Source: Streptomyces lateritius
Lineage (GTDB): Bacteria > Actinomycetota > Actinomycetes > Streptomycetales > Streptomycetaceae
Reading direction: 5' to 3'
Assembly (NCBI RefSeq): GCF_014649715.1
Contig: NZ_BMTO01000016.1
Span: forward strand, 115,412 to 179,411
Length of the DNA stretch: 64,000 bases
In this document: in pieces, positions 7,974-16,407 of the stretch
How the letters are laid out: each line of letters starts with the position of its first letter
Position numbering within the stretch: position 1 is the stretch's first letter
The notes under the pieces: generated by a model
The model's database searches: none
What the model was told of the DNA's origin: nothing
Seen by the model: the letters and a program-made list of their open reading frames with translations, nothing else
Translations under genes and position numbers: made by a program

Positions 7974-8001
7974 CGCCCCGGACCCGGCGGGGTCCGGGGC
8001 G
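7974..8001. terminator. Perfect 12-bp stem terminator after the SprT-like gene
   Basis: Arms 7974-7985 and 7990-8001 pair exactly around GGCG. The hairpin starts one base past the stop of the minus-strand SprT-like gene, separating it from rpsP. The promoter for rpsP must therefore lie between about 7821 and 7973; I could not fix it with confidence. Confidence 0.75.
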
Positions 8002-8002
8002 G

Positions 8003-8596
8003 TCAGCTCGCCGCGCCCACCGTCTCCGGGATACGGAAGGGCTTGCCGCAGCCGCCGCAGACGATGGGAGCCTGGGCGAGGACCGAGGGGACCACGCGGA
8101 CGTTTCGGCCGCAGTCGCAGACGGCTTTCACGCGCACGCCGCCGCCGGAGGAGCCGTGGCGGGCGGCCGGCCCCCGGAACGAGCGCTTGGTGTCCGCGGC
8201 CGTCGCGACGGTGTGCGCCTTGAGGGCGCGCTGGAGCCGCTCGATCGTGGGCCGGTAGCGCCGCTTCGCCTCGGGGTTGAGCGTGACCAGGGAGAAGCCG
8301 CTGCTGGCGTGCGGCTCCTCGGGGTGGTCGAGTCCCATCTCCTCGGCGATCGCGAGGAATCTGCGGTTGTGGTAGCGGCCGGCGCGCGAGGTGTCACGGA
8401 CTCCTCGGGCGGCTGCGATGCCGTGGACTGCCTCGTGGAGCAGTCGCTCGAAGGAGAGCTCGGCGCCGCAGGCGGACGAGGACTCTCCGATCAGGGATTC
8501 GGGCGCGGCGAGATCCGGCAGTTCGGGGTGGTGCCGCTGAATGTCGGCCCACGCCTGTGCCAGCTCTGCGGCGAGAACAGGTGGTGTCGTGCTCAC
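8003..8596 (-). CDS. SprT-like zinc metalloprotein with C-terminal zinc ribbon
   Basis: This 197-residue protein has an HExxH motif (LLHEAVHGIA, about residues 53-57) and a downstream His (RYHNRRF), the arrangement of SprT/SprTN-like zinc proteases. The C terminus has four cysteines in two pairs (AVCDCGRNVRV and IVCGGCGKPF), which would form a zinc ribbon. This suggests a DNA- or protein-associated metalloprotease; no substrate is known to me. The GTG at 8596 has only a weak ribosome site. It is expressed from its own upstream region and ends at a strong terminator. Confidence 0.75.
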   Translation of the reverse strand: MSTTPPVLAAELAQAWADIQRHHPELPDLAAPESLIGESSSACGAELSFERLLHEAVHGIAAARGVRDTSRAGRYHNRRFLAIAEEMGLDHPEEPHASSGFSLVTLNPEAKRRYRPTIERLQRALKAHTVATAADTKRSFRGPAARHGSSGGGVRVKAVCDCGRNVRVVPSVLAQAPIVCGGCGKPFRIPETVGAAS

Positions 8597-8988
8597 GTCG
8601 CGTACAACGAGCCGGAACGCTCCCGGGTTCCATTACGGGGCATCCCAAATATTTTGCACGTACCCGTCAGTTGCCGTTGATGCGTCCTGACGAGGGCCAG
8701 TGCGCCGATGTGCGGAGAAGGCTCGCAGCTCACGGCAAGGTGGTGCGTAGCAGCGCATACGCCCCGGCGCGTAGAGGGGCCGTACGCCCCGAGGGGGCGT
8801 CGCAGGGACAGTACCGGGTCCGGGCGCAAGGCGGCGCACCGGCCCTTCCCGCACCTGTGGCCCGAACCGGCAAGTGGTCCGGCGCGAGCACTGGACGCGG
8901 GCACGGATGCGCAGTTCCCTGACATACAGGGGGATGCGGGCGCACAGACACGGGGGCCGTCGACCAGGCACTGATTGGGGCGCATTCC
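8597..8988. other. 392-bp divergent intergenic region
   Basis: It separates the minus-strand SprT-like gene from the plus-strand methyltransferase. I see no convincing gene. It contains a short inverted repeat ACGCCCC/GGGGCGT at 8784-8800 with a three-base loop and an AT-rich patch near 8640-8670 (ccaaatattttgc) that could hold the SprT-like promoter. No consensus promoter was clear. Confidence 0.5.
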
Positions 8989-9777
8989 ATGACATCCACG
9001 CTCGTCCGGCACGACCCCGCACGGCTCGTCCGGCGCGACCCCGCGCGCGACTGGGCGGAGATCCAGGAGCGGATGCTCGTGCCGCTCTACGAGGCGGTGT
9101 ATGACCGTCTCGACGTGGGACCCGGCTCCCGGGTCCTCGGGCTCGGCTGCGGGTCGGGCCTGGCGCTGCTGATGGCGGCCTCGCGGGGCGCCCGGGTCAC
9201 CGGGGTGGACCGGGACCACGCGCGCGTGGAGCTGGCCAGGGAGCGGCTGCCGGAGGGCGGGGGCCACACGGTCGTGGAAGGCGGGCCCGCGGAGGTCGAG
9301 GGCGGGCCCGGTGGCCCCTCCGGCGGCCTCCGGTACGACGTGGTGACGGCGTTCCACACCACTGCGGGTTCGGCGGCGGAACTGGCGGCGGTCACTCCTC
9401 TGGCCGAATCGGGCGCAGCGATCGTGCTCGCGGGCTGGGGGCCGCCGGAGCGGTGCGCGACGGGATCGGTGCTGCGGGTCGCGGCCCGGCTGACGGACTG
9501 GCGGCCGGCGCCCCGGGACGAGCTGGAGGACGTGGTGGCGCGGGCGGGTCTGCGGCCGGACGGCTCGGGCCGGGTGTCGTGCCCGTTCGGGTACGCGGAT
9601 CCGGACAGCGCGGTGCGGGGGCTGCTCTCGACGGGTGACTTCGACGCGGCGGTCCGGGCGACGGAGGCGTCGCAGGTGGAGAAGGAGATCCTGGAAGCCC
9701 TGGATCCGTACGTCCGCGGGGACGGGACGGTGTGGATGCCGAACGTCTTCCGGTACCTGATCGCCCGGATGCCGTGA
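8989..9777 (+). CDS. SAM-dependent class I methyltransferase
   Basis: This 262-residue protein has the Rossmann SAM motif I at about residues 48-58 (RVLGLGCGSGLALL), the acidic post-I residue in VTGVDRDHARVELA, and a methyltransferase-like fold throughout. Motif I has Gly where Asp is usual (LGLGCG instead of LDLGCG), so the first acidic residue is missing. The substrate is unknown. It is a single plus-strand gene facing ftsH, whose 3' end lies 23 bases away. Confidence 0.8.
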   Translation: MTSTLVRHDPARLVRRDPARDWAEIQERMLVPLYEAVYDRLDVGPGSRVLGLGCGSGLALLMAASRGARVTGVDRDHARVELARERLPEGGGHTVVEGGPAEVEGGPGGPSGGLRYDVVTAFHTTAGSAAELAAVTPLAESGAAIVLAGWGPPERCATGSVLRVAARLTDWRPAPRDELEDVVARAGLRPDGSGRVSCPFGYADPDSAVRGLLSTGDFDAAVRATEASQVEKEILEALDPYVRGDGTVWMPNVFRYLIARMP

Positions 9778-9800
9778 CCCCCGCGGGCTGCGGGCCGTGG

Positions 9801-11720
9801 CTAGGCGTCCTTCGCCAGGCGGGTGATGCCGGCGGCGCGGTAGGCCGCCTCTTCCTCCAGGGTCTCGTTCGCGAGCAGGGCGGCGGCCAGGGCGTCGAGC
9901 TTCTCGCGGTTCTCGCGGAGTTGCCGGACGGCGCTCTCGTAGCACTCGTCGACGATCCGGCGCATCTCCTCGGCGACCGCGTCGAGGGTCGCGGGGGCCG
10001 CGGAGAGGCCGTACGCCTGCTGGGCGTCGCTCGGGATGGCGGTGAGCCGGCCGACGCGTTCGCTCATGCCCCAGCGTCCGGCCATGCCGCGGGCGATGTG
10101 GGTGACCTGTTCCAGGTCGCTCTCGGAGCCGGTGGTGACGACGCCGAAGACGACCTGTTCGGCGGCCATGCCGCCGAGCGCGCCGCTGATGCGGCCGCGC
10201 AGGTACTCCTCCGTGTACGCGTACTTGTCGGCGTCCGGTGTCGACAGCGTGACGCCCAGCGCGCGGCCGCGCGGCACGATGGTGATCTTGCGGACCGGGT
10301 CGGCGCCGGGCTGGAGCATGCCGAGCAGGGCGTGTCCGCTCTCGTGGTACGCGGTGCGGCGGCGTTCCTCGGCCGGCATGACGAGCGGCCGTTCCGCGCC
10401 GAGCTGGACCTTCTCCAGGGCGTCGGAGAGGTCGGACCGGGTGACCGTCTTCTGCTGCCGTTTGACGGCGAGGAGGGCGGCCTCGTTGGCGAGGTTGGCG
10501 AGTTCGGCGCCCGTCATGCCGGGGGTCGTGCGCGCCACCTGGACGAGGTCGACGTCGGGGGCGAGCGGGATGTCCCGGGTGTGGATCCTGAGGATCGCCT
10601 CGCGTCCCTGGCGGTCGGGCGGGTTCACGTGCACGATCCGGTCGAAGCGGCCGGGGCGGGTGAGGGCGGGGTCGAGGACGTCGGCGCGGTTGGTGGCGGC
10701 GAGGACGATGACGCCCTCGGAGCCGGTGAAGCCGTCCATCTCCGTGAGGATCTGGTTGAGCGTCTGCTCGCGTTCGTCGTGTCCGCCCATGCCTGAGCCG
10801 CCGCCGCGGGCCCGTCCGATGGTGTCGATCTCGTCGATGAAGATGATGGCGGGGGCGACCTTCCGGGCCTCGGCGAAGAGTTCCCGTACCCGCGAGGCGC
10901 CGACGCCGACGATCATCTCGATGAACTCCGAGGCGGAGGCGGAGAAGAACGGAACGCCCGCCTCCCCCGCCACGGCACGCGCGAGGAGGGTCTTGCCGGT
11001 GCCGGGCGGGCCGGCGAGCAGGACGCCGCGGGGGATCTTGGCGCCCATGGCGCGGTAGGCGTCGGGGTTCTTGAGGAAGTCGACGACGTCGTTGAGTTCG
11101 CCCTCGACCTCGTCGATGCCCGCGACGTCCTCGAAGGTGGTCCGTTTGGCCCCTTCGATCTCGACGGGTTTCGGCGGGGCCTTGCGGCCGAGCATGCCGC
11201 CGGCGCCGCCGAGTCCGGCGCGCATCCGGCGGGCGATGAACACCCACAGCAGGACGAGCAGCAGCATGGGCGCGAGGGAGATCAGCAGGTTGGAGAGGAA
11301 GCTGCGTTCCCGGACGACGGGCTCGGCGGTGACGGTGACCTTCTGCCGGGTCAGTTCGTCCCAGAGCTTGTCGTCGGCGAAGGCGGGCCGCTGGGTGGTG
11401 AACTTGGTGTAGTCGCCCTTGCCGTCGGGCAGGGGCTGCTCGTTCTTCAGCTGCCCCTGGATGGCGTCGCCCTTGGAGTAGATCGTGGTGACGTTGCCCG
11501 CCACCACCTGCCTGCTGAACTCGGTGTACGAGATCGTCGGTTCGTCGCCCCGGTTGAAGAAGGACAGCACGAGGTTGGCAAGGAGGAAGACGACGAGCGC
11601 GGTGAGGACGAGGCCGCCCCACCCGCCCGGCATCTTCCTCTTCGACGGCGGAGGCGGCGGGGCCCCTTCCGAGCGCCACGGCTGGTCGGTCCGGTCGCGC
11701 GGGGGTACGGGGTTGGCCAC
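9801..11720 (-). CDS. ftsH: ATP-dependent zinc metalloprotease FtsH
   Basis: This 639-residue membrane protease has two N-terminal membrane segments (about 33-53 and 142-160), Walker A GPPGTGKT, Walker B IIFIDEID, the second region of homology with FDRIVHV, and the zinc site HESGH in RTAYHESGHALLG. It degrades membrane and regulatory proteins. From memory, Streptomyces usually has two FtsH proteins, and this is the shorter one. The GTG at 11720 follows GAGGAGAG. A terminator separates it from ffh upstream, so it has its own promoter within about 100 bases. Confidence 0.95.
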   Translation of the reverse strand: MANPVPPRDRTDQPWRSEGAPPPPPSKRKMPGGWGGLVLTALVVFLLANLVLSFFNRGDEPTISYTEFSRQVVAGNVTTIYSKGDAIQGQLKNEQPLPDGKGDYTKFTTQRPAFADDKLWDELTRQKVTVTAEPVVRERSFLSNLLISLAPMLLLVLLWVFIARRMRAGLGGAGGMLGRKAPPKPVEIEGAKRTTFEDVAGIDEVEGELNDVVDFLKNPDAYRAMGAKIPRGVLLAGPPGTGKTLLARAVAGEAGVPFFSASASEFIEMIVGVGASRVRELFAEARKVAPAIIFIDEIDTIGRARGGGSGMGGHDEREQTLNQILTEMDGFTGSEGVIVLAATNRADVLDPALTRPGRFDRIVHVNPPDRQGREAILRIHTRDIPLAPDVDLVQVARTTPGMTGAELANLANEAALLAVKRQQKTVTRSDLSDALEKVQLGAERPLVMPAEERRRTAYHESGHALLGMLQPGADPVRKITIVPRGRALGVTLSTPDADKYAYTEEYLRGRISGALGGMAAEQVVFGVVTTGSESDLEQVTHIARGMAGRWGMSERVGRLTAIPSDAQQAYGLSAAPATLDAVAEEMRRIVDECYESAVRQLRENREKLDALAAALLANETLEEEAAYRAAGITRLAKDA

Positions 11721-11784
11721 GCTGCTCTCCTCAAGCCGACGTCAGCCCCATGATGCGAGAAGGGGAGGAAAGCGGCATCGCGGG

Positions 11785-11828
11785 CGTGGCACAGGCATGA
11801 AAAGCGGACGTGGCGCAGGCATGAAAAG
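11785..11828. repeat. Two 20-bp near-identical direct repeats upstream of ftsH
   Basis: Bases 11785-11804 and 11809-11828 differ at one position (cgtggc[a/g]caggcatgaaaag) and recur with a 24-bp period. They lie 65-108 bases before the ftsH start and run into the ffh terminator. They could be a tandem duplication or a pair of regulator sites. Confidence 0.7.
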
Positions 11829-11862
11829 GGGCCCGGAGCGGTTTCGTACCGCCGGGCCCCTT
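11826..11862 (-). terminator. Terminator between ffh and ftsH
   Basis: AAGGGGCCCGG at 11826-11836 pairs with CCGGGCCCCTT at 11852-11862, with a further short stem inside. On the minus strand the hairpin is followed by TTTTC. It lies 20 bases beyond the ffh stop. Confidence 0.85.
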
Positions 11863-11881
11863 CTCGTCACACAACAGGGTG

Positions 11882-13432
11882 TCAGCCCATGAACTTCTTG
11901 AACTCGTCGGGCAGCTCGAAATCCTGCGGAGTCTGATCCGCCGGAAGCCCGAACGCGCCGCCCGCCTGGGCCTGCTCGCGCCGCGCCGCGGCCGCCTGCT
12001 CCTCGGCCTTGCGCTTCATCGGGTTGCCGCTCTTGCGCTTGCCCTTGGCCTGCTTGATCTGCTTCTTCTGCCGGCCGGCGCCGCCGCCCATGCCCGGCAT
12101 CCCCGGCATGCCCGGCATGCCGCCGCCCTGGGCCATGCGGGACATCATCTTGCGCGCCTCGAAGAACCGCTCGACCAGGCCCTTGACCGCGCTGACCTCG
12201 ACGCCGGAGCCCTTGGCGATACGGGCGCGACGCGAGCCGTTGATGATGGTCGGGTCCTGGCGCTCGCCCGGGGTCATCGACTTGATGATCGCGGCCGTGC
12301 GGTCGACGTCCCGCTCGTCGATGTTGTTGATCTGCTCCTTCATCTGCGCCATGCCGGGGAGCATGCCGAGGAGCTTGGAGATGGAGCCCATCTTGCGGAC
12401 CTGCTCCATCTGGGCGAGGAAGTCGTCGAGCGTGAACTCCTGGCCCTTCTTGGACGCCAGCTTGGAGGCCATCTTGGCGGCCTCTTCCTGGCTGAAGGTC
12501 TGCTCGGCCTTCTCGATGAGCGAGAGCATGTCGCCCATGCCGAGGATGCGGGACGCCATGCGGTCCGGGTGGAACGCGTCGAAGTCGTCCAGCTTCTCGC
12601 CGTTGGAGGCGAACATGATCTGGCGGCCGGTGACGTGCGCGATCGAGAGCGCGGCACCACCGCGGGCGTCGCCGTCGAGCTTGGAGAGCACGACGCCGTC
12701 GAAGCCGACGCCGTCGCGGAAGGCCTCGGCGGTGTTGACCGCGTCCTGACCGATCATGGCGTCGACGACGAACAGGACCTCGTCGGGGCTGACGGCGTCG
12801 CGGATGTCCGCGGCCTGCTGCATCAGCTCCTGGTCGATGCCGAGGCGGCCGGCGGTGTCGACGATGACGACGTCGTACTGCTTGGTCCGCGCGTACTCGA
12901 CGGAGTCCTTGGCGACCTGGACGGGGTCGCCGACGCCGTTGCCCGGCTGCGGGCCGTAGAAGGCCACGCCGGCGCGCTCGGCGACGACGCCGAGCTGGGT
13001 GACGGCGTTGGGGCGCTGGAGGTCGCAGGCGACGAGCAGCGGGGAGTGGCCCTGGCTCTTGAGCCAGAGACCGAGCTTTCCGGCGAGGGTGGTCTTACCG
13101 GCACCCTGGAGACCGGCGAGCATGATCACGGTGGGGGCGGTCTTGGCGAACCGCAGGCGCCGGGTCTCGCCGCCGAGGATGCCGACGAGCTCCTCGTTGA
13201 CGATCTTGATGACCTGCTGGGCGGGGTTCAGCGCCTGGGAGACCTCGGCGCCGGTGGCCCGCTCCTTGACCTGCTTGATGAACGCCCGGACGACGGGGAG
13301 GGCGACGTCCGCCTCGAGGAGGGCGATACGGATCTCGCGCGCGGTGGCGTCGATGTCCGCCTCGGACAGGCGGCCCTTGCCCCGGAGATTCTTGAATGTC
13401 GCTGCAAGGCGGTCGGAGAGGGTATCGAACAC
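11882..13432 (-). CDS. ffh: Signal recognition particle protein Ffh (SRP54)
   Basis: This 516-residue GTPase binds SRP RNA and signal sequences of membrane proteins. It has an N domain, the G domain with GLQGAGKTT (Walker A), DTAGRLGID (G3) and TKLDGDARGG-type G4/closing loop motif (SKLDGDARGG), and a Met-rich M domain (residues about 300-470) with MPGMPGMPGM runs. The GTG at 13432 opens the conserved VFDTLSDRLAATFKNL start and follows GAGGA; upstream residues in the open frame are noncoding in character. The receptor ftsY lies 7 kb away. Confidence 0.97.
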   Translation of the reverse strand: MFDTLSDRLAATFKNLRGKGRLSEADIDATAREIRIALLEADVALPVVRAFIKQVKERATGAEVSQALNPAQQVIKIVNEELVGILGGETRRLRFAKTAPTVIMLAGLQGAGKTTLAGKLGLWLKSQGHSPLLVACDLQRPNAVTQLGVVAERAGVAFYGPQPGNGVGDPVQVAKDSVEYARTKQYDVVIVDTAGRLGIDQELMQQAADIRDAVSPDEVLFVVDAMIGQDAVNTAEAFRDGVGFDGVVLSKLDGDARGGAALSIAHVTGRQIMFASNGEKLDDFDAFHPDRMASRILGMGDMLSLIEKAEQTFSQEEAAKMASKLASKKGQEFTLDDFLAQMEQVRKMGSISKLLGMLPGMAQMKEQINNIDERDVDRTAAIIKSMTPGERQDPTIINGSRRARIAKGSGVEVSAVKGLVERFFEARKMMSRMAQGGGMPGMPGMPGMGGGAGRQKKQIKQAKGKRKSGNPMKRKAEEQAAAARREQAQAGGAFGLPADQTPQDFELPDEFKKFMG

Positions 13433-13542
13433 GGTGGTCGCGGATCCTCGGTGTCGGGGGCGGGCGGACGATTGCCCTCCAGGGTATCTGGCCGCTCGAA
13501 GTGTGTGTCCCCGCCCGCCGGAACCGGCGGACGGGGGCTGCC

Positions 13543-16047
13543 TCACCGCAGCGCCTTCTCCAGGGCCCGCGCCAGGTCCGCGGCCTCCTCGTCGGCGAGG
13601 AGGGAGCCGTCCGGGCGGGTCACGTAGAGGGTGTCCACGGCGTTCGCGCCGAGGGTGGAGACATGGGCGCTTCTGACCCGGACCTCGGCGCCCTCCAGGG
13701 CGCGGCCGATGCGGTGCAGGAGGCCGGGGGCGTCCTGGGCGCGGACCTCGATGAGGGTGGCGAGGCGCGAGTCGGCGGCGGCGACGGTGACCCGGGGTGG
13801 CGGGGCGGTGACGCCCCGGCGCCGGGGGTAGGCGGCCTCGCGTTCGGCCAGGCGCGCGGGGATGTCCAGGGTGCCGTCCAGGGCCCGGACGAGGTCGGCG
13901 CGCAGCCGGGCGGCCTGCGGCAGCGAGCCGTACTCGGCCGCGACGCGCCAGTTCAGGACGAGGACCGCGCCCGGGCCGAGCTCGGTGGGGAGTTCGACCG
14001 CGCGCAGATCGGCGGCCCGTACGGTCAGACGGTGCAGGGCGAGGACGCCGGCGGCGGCCGGCAGGACGCCCGGCTGGTCGGGCAGGGCGAGGAGCAGTTC
14101 GACGCCGACCGGTTCCGGTTGTGGTTCCGCTTCCCGGTCCGGCCCGCGTTCCCCGGAATCGCCCGAGGACTGCCCCGTCGACTCTGCCGAGGTATCCGGC
14201 TGTGTGTGCAGGGCGAGGACGGGCTCGCCCGTCCTCAGCGCCTCGATCGCCAGGCGTTCCTGTTCCGCGCTGGGCGCGGCGGGTTCCGGTTCGGCCGCCG
14301 GTTCGCCGGCGAGGACGGCTCCGACCCGCTTCACCAGGTCGGCCACCAGCGAGGCGCGCCAGGAGGACCAGGCGGCGGGCCCGGTGGCGAGCGCGTCGGC
14401 CTCGGTGAGGGCGTGCAGCAGTTCCAGGGCGCCCGGTGTCCCGACGGCCGCCGCCACCGCCTGGACGGTGGCGGGGTCGTCGAGGTCCCGCCGGGTGGCG
14501 GTCTCGACGAGCAGCAGGTGGTGGCGTACGACGGTGGAGACGACGCCCACGTCGGCGCGGTCGAATCCGATCCGGGTCGCGATGTCGCGGGCGATGGTCT
14601 GCCCGGCGACCGAGTGGTCGCCGGGCCAGCCCTTGCCGATGTCATGGAGGAGGGCGGCGACGAGCAGCAGGTCGGGACGGCCGACGCGGCGGGTCAGCGA
14701 GGAGGCGCGGACGGCGGTCTCGACGAGGTGCCGGTCGACGGTCCAGGTGTGGACGGGGTTGCGCTGGGGCCGGCAGCGCACCCGTTCCCAGTCGGGCAGG
14801 AGCCGGGTGATGAGCCCTTCGGCCTCCAGTGCCTCCCACACCGGGACGGTGGACTCCCCCGCGCCGAGCAGGGTGACCAGTTCTTCGCGGGCTTCGGCCG
14901 GCCAGGGCACGGGCAGCGGTTTGGCGGCGGCCGCGAGCCGGCGTACGGCGTGCAGGGAGATCGGCAGTCCGGACTGGGCGGCGGCCGCGGCGGCCCGCAG
15001 GGGCAGCACGGGGTCGCGTTCCGGTTTGGCGCTGAGGGCGAGGACGACCTCGCCGTCCATCTCGACGACGCCCTCGGCGAGCGGGGTGCGCTCGATGGGC
15101 GGTTTCGCGCCGCCGGGGCGACCGCCGAGGAGGGCGCGGAGCCTGGGCCGGGCGGAGCGTGCCTTGAGGACCCGGTTGACCTCGCGCCAGGTGACATCGG
15201 TGGCGTACGAGATCACCCGCGCGGCCTCGTACACCTCGCGCAGCAGGGTGTCGGCGTCGAGGAGGCCGAGTTCCCGGGCGACCGCGTCCTGTTCCTGGAG
15301 GGCGAGGCGGTCGGTGGCCCGTCCGGTCGCCAGGTGCAGGGCGTCGCGGGCGTCGAGGAGGCTGCGGCGGGCGGCGTCGAGGCCTTCCCGGGGGGCGTCG
15401 GCGAGCCATGAGGCGGCGACCGCGCGCAGGACCTGGGCGTCGCGCAGTCCTCCGCGGGCCTCCTTCAGGTCGGGTTCGAGGAGGAACCGCAGCTCCCCCA
15501 TGCGTTCGGCCCGCTCGCGGCAGAGCGCGTCGAGTTCGGGGAGCCGCCGGGGCGCCTGGTTGCGCCAGTCGGCGAGGACGGCGGTGCGCAGACCGGCGAC
15601 GAGTCCGTGGTCGCCGGCGACGGGCCGGGCGTCGAGGAGTCCGAGCTGGACCTTCAGGTCCTCACCGGCCGTCCTGCGGGCCTCGGCGGGGGTGCGGACG
15701 GAGTGGTCCAGGGCGAGGCCCAGGTCCCAGACGGGGTACCAGATGCGGTCGGCGAGGGTGGCGATCTCGCGCGCGTCGGCGGTGCCGTCGTGCAGGAGCA
15801 GCAGGTCGAGATCGCTGCGGGGGGAGAGTTCGCCGCGCCCGTAGCCGCCGACGGCGACGAGTGCCACCCCTCGGGGCGGCCGGGCGGCGGCGAACAGGCC
15901 GGTCAGCCAGTCGTCGGTGAGCCGGGCCAGTGCGGTACGGCGCGGCGGCCCGGACCGCTCCTTCTCACCGAGAAGGCGCAGCCGGGCCGCCGCGTAGCCG
16001 CCGGGTCCCGAGTCTTCCGCTTGCGTGCTCACATCGACGCTCGTCAC
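13543..16047 (-). CDS. glnD: [Protein-PII] uridylyltransferase-type enzyme GlnD
   Basis: This 834-residue protein contains the nucleotidyltransferase motif GGYGRGELSPRSDLDLLLL (about residues 81-99), an HD domain with HDIGKGWPGDHS, and two C-terminal ACT-like regions (VELLLALPDQPGVLP and LIEVRAQDAPGLLHRIG). It modifies PII. From the literature, the Streptomyces enzyme adenylylates GlnK rather than uridylylating it. A Pro/Glu-rich linker of about 60 residues precedes the ACT part. The GTG at 16047 follows GGGAG. It lies 21 bases after glnK. Confidence 0.95.
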   Translation of the reverse strand: MTSVDVSTQAEDSGPGGYAAARLRLLGEKERSGPPRRTALARLTDDWLTGLFAAARPPRGVALVAVGGYGRGELSPRSDLDLLLLHDGTADAREIATLADRIWYPVWDLGLALDHSVRTPAEARRTAGEDLKVQLGLLDARPVAGDHGLVAGLRTAVLADWRNQAPRRLPELDALCRERAERMGELRFLLEPDLKEARGGLRDAQVLRAVAASWLADAPREGLDAARRSLLDARDALHLATGRATDRLALQEQDAVARELGLLDADTLLREVYEAARVISYATDVTWREVNRVLKARSARPRLRALLGGRPGGAKPPIERTPLAEGVVEMDGEVVLALSAKPERDPVLPLRAAAAAAQSGLPISLHAVRRLAAAAKPLPVPWPAEAREELVTLLGAGESTVPVWEALEAEGLITRLLPDWERVRCRPQRNPVHTWTVDRHLVETAVRASSLTRRVGRPDLLLVAALLHDIGKGWPGDHSVAGQTIARDIATRIGFDRADVGVVSTVVRHHLLLVETATRRDLDDPATVQAVAAAVGTPGALELLHALTEADALATGPAAWSSWRASLVADLVKRVGAVLAGEPAAEPEPAAPSAEQERLAIEALRTGEPVLALHTQPDTSAESTGQSSGDSGERGPDREAEPQPEPVGVELLLALPDQPGVLPAAAGVLALHRLTVRAADLRAVELPTELGPGAVLVLNWRVAAEYGSLPQAARLRADLVRALDGTLDIPARLAEREAAYPRRRGVTAPPPRVTVAAADSRLATLIEVRAQDAPGLLHRIGRALEGAEVRVRSAHVSTLGANAVDTLYVTRPDGSLLADEEAADLARALEKALR

Positions 16048-16068
16048 CCAGCAGCTCCCTATCCGTGC

Positions 16069-16407
16069 CTACAGTGCGTCCGGACCGCGTTCGCCGGTGC
16101 GGACGCGGACGGCGGTCTCGACCGGCACGCTCCACACCTTGCCGTCACCGATCTTGCCGGTCCGGGCGGCCTTGACCACGACCTCGATGAGCTGTTCGGC
16201 GTCCTCGTCCTCGACCAGGACCTCGATGCGGATCTTGGGGACGAGGTCGACGGTGTACTCGGCACCGCGGTAGACCTCGGTGTGGCCGCGCTGGCGGCCG
16301 TATCCGCTGGCCTCGGTGACCGTGAGCCCCTGGACTCCGAAAGCCTGGAGGGCTTCCTTGATCTCGTCCAGCCGGTGCGGCTTCACGACTGCGGTGATGA
16401 GCTTCAT
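16069..16407 (-). CDS. glnK: PII nitrogen regulatory protein GlnK
   Basis: This 112-residue PII protein has the T-loop with modifiable Tyr51 (VYRGAEYTVDLVPK) and the signature TGKIGDGKVWSVPVE. It reports nitrogen and energy status and can bind AmtB. Streptomyces GlnK is known to be adenylylated at Tyr51. The ATG overlaps the amtB stop as ATGA, and glnD follows 21 bases later, so the three genes form one operon. Confidence 0.97.
   Translation of the reverse strand: MKLITAVVKPHRLDEIKEALQAFGVQGLTVTEASGYGRQRGHTEVYRGAEYTVDLVPKIRIEVLVEDEDAEQLIEVVVKAARTGKIGDGKVWSVPVETAVRVRTGERGPDAL

Noticed and set aside
8593..11679. 1028-codon minus-strand frame overlapping ftsH and the methyltransferase
   Set aside because: Arg/Pro-rich frame-shifted shadow of ftsH; it lacks any domain.
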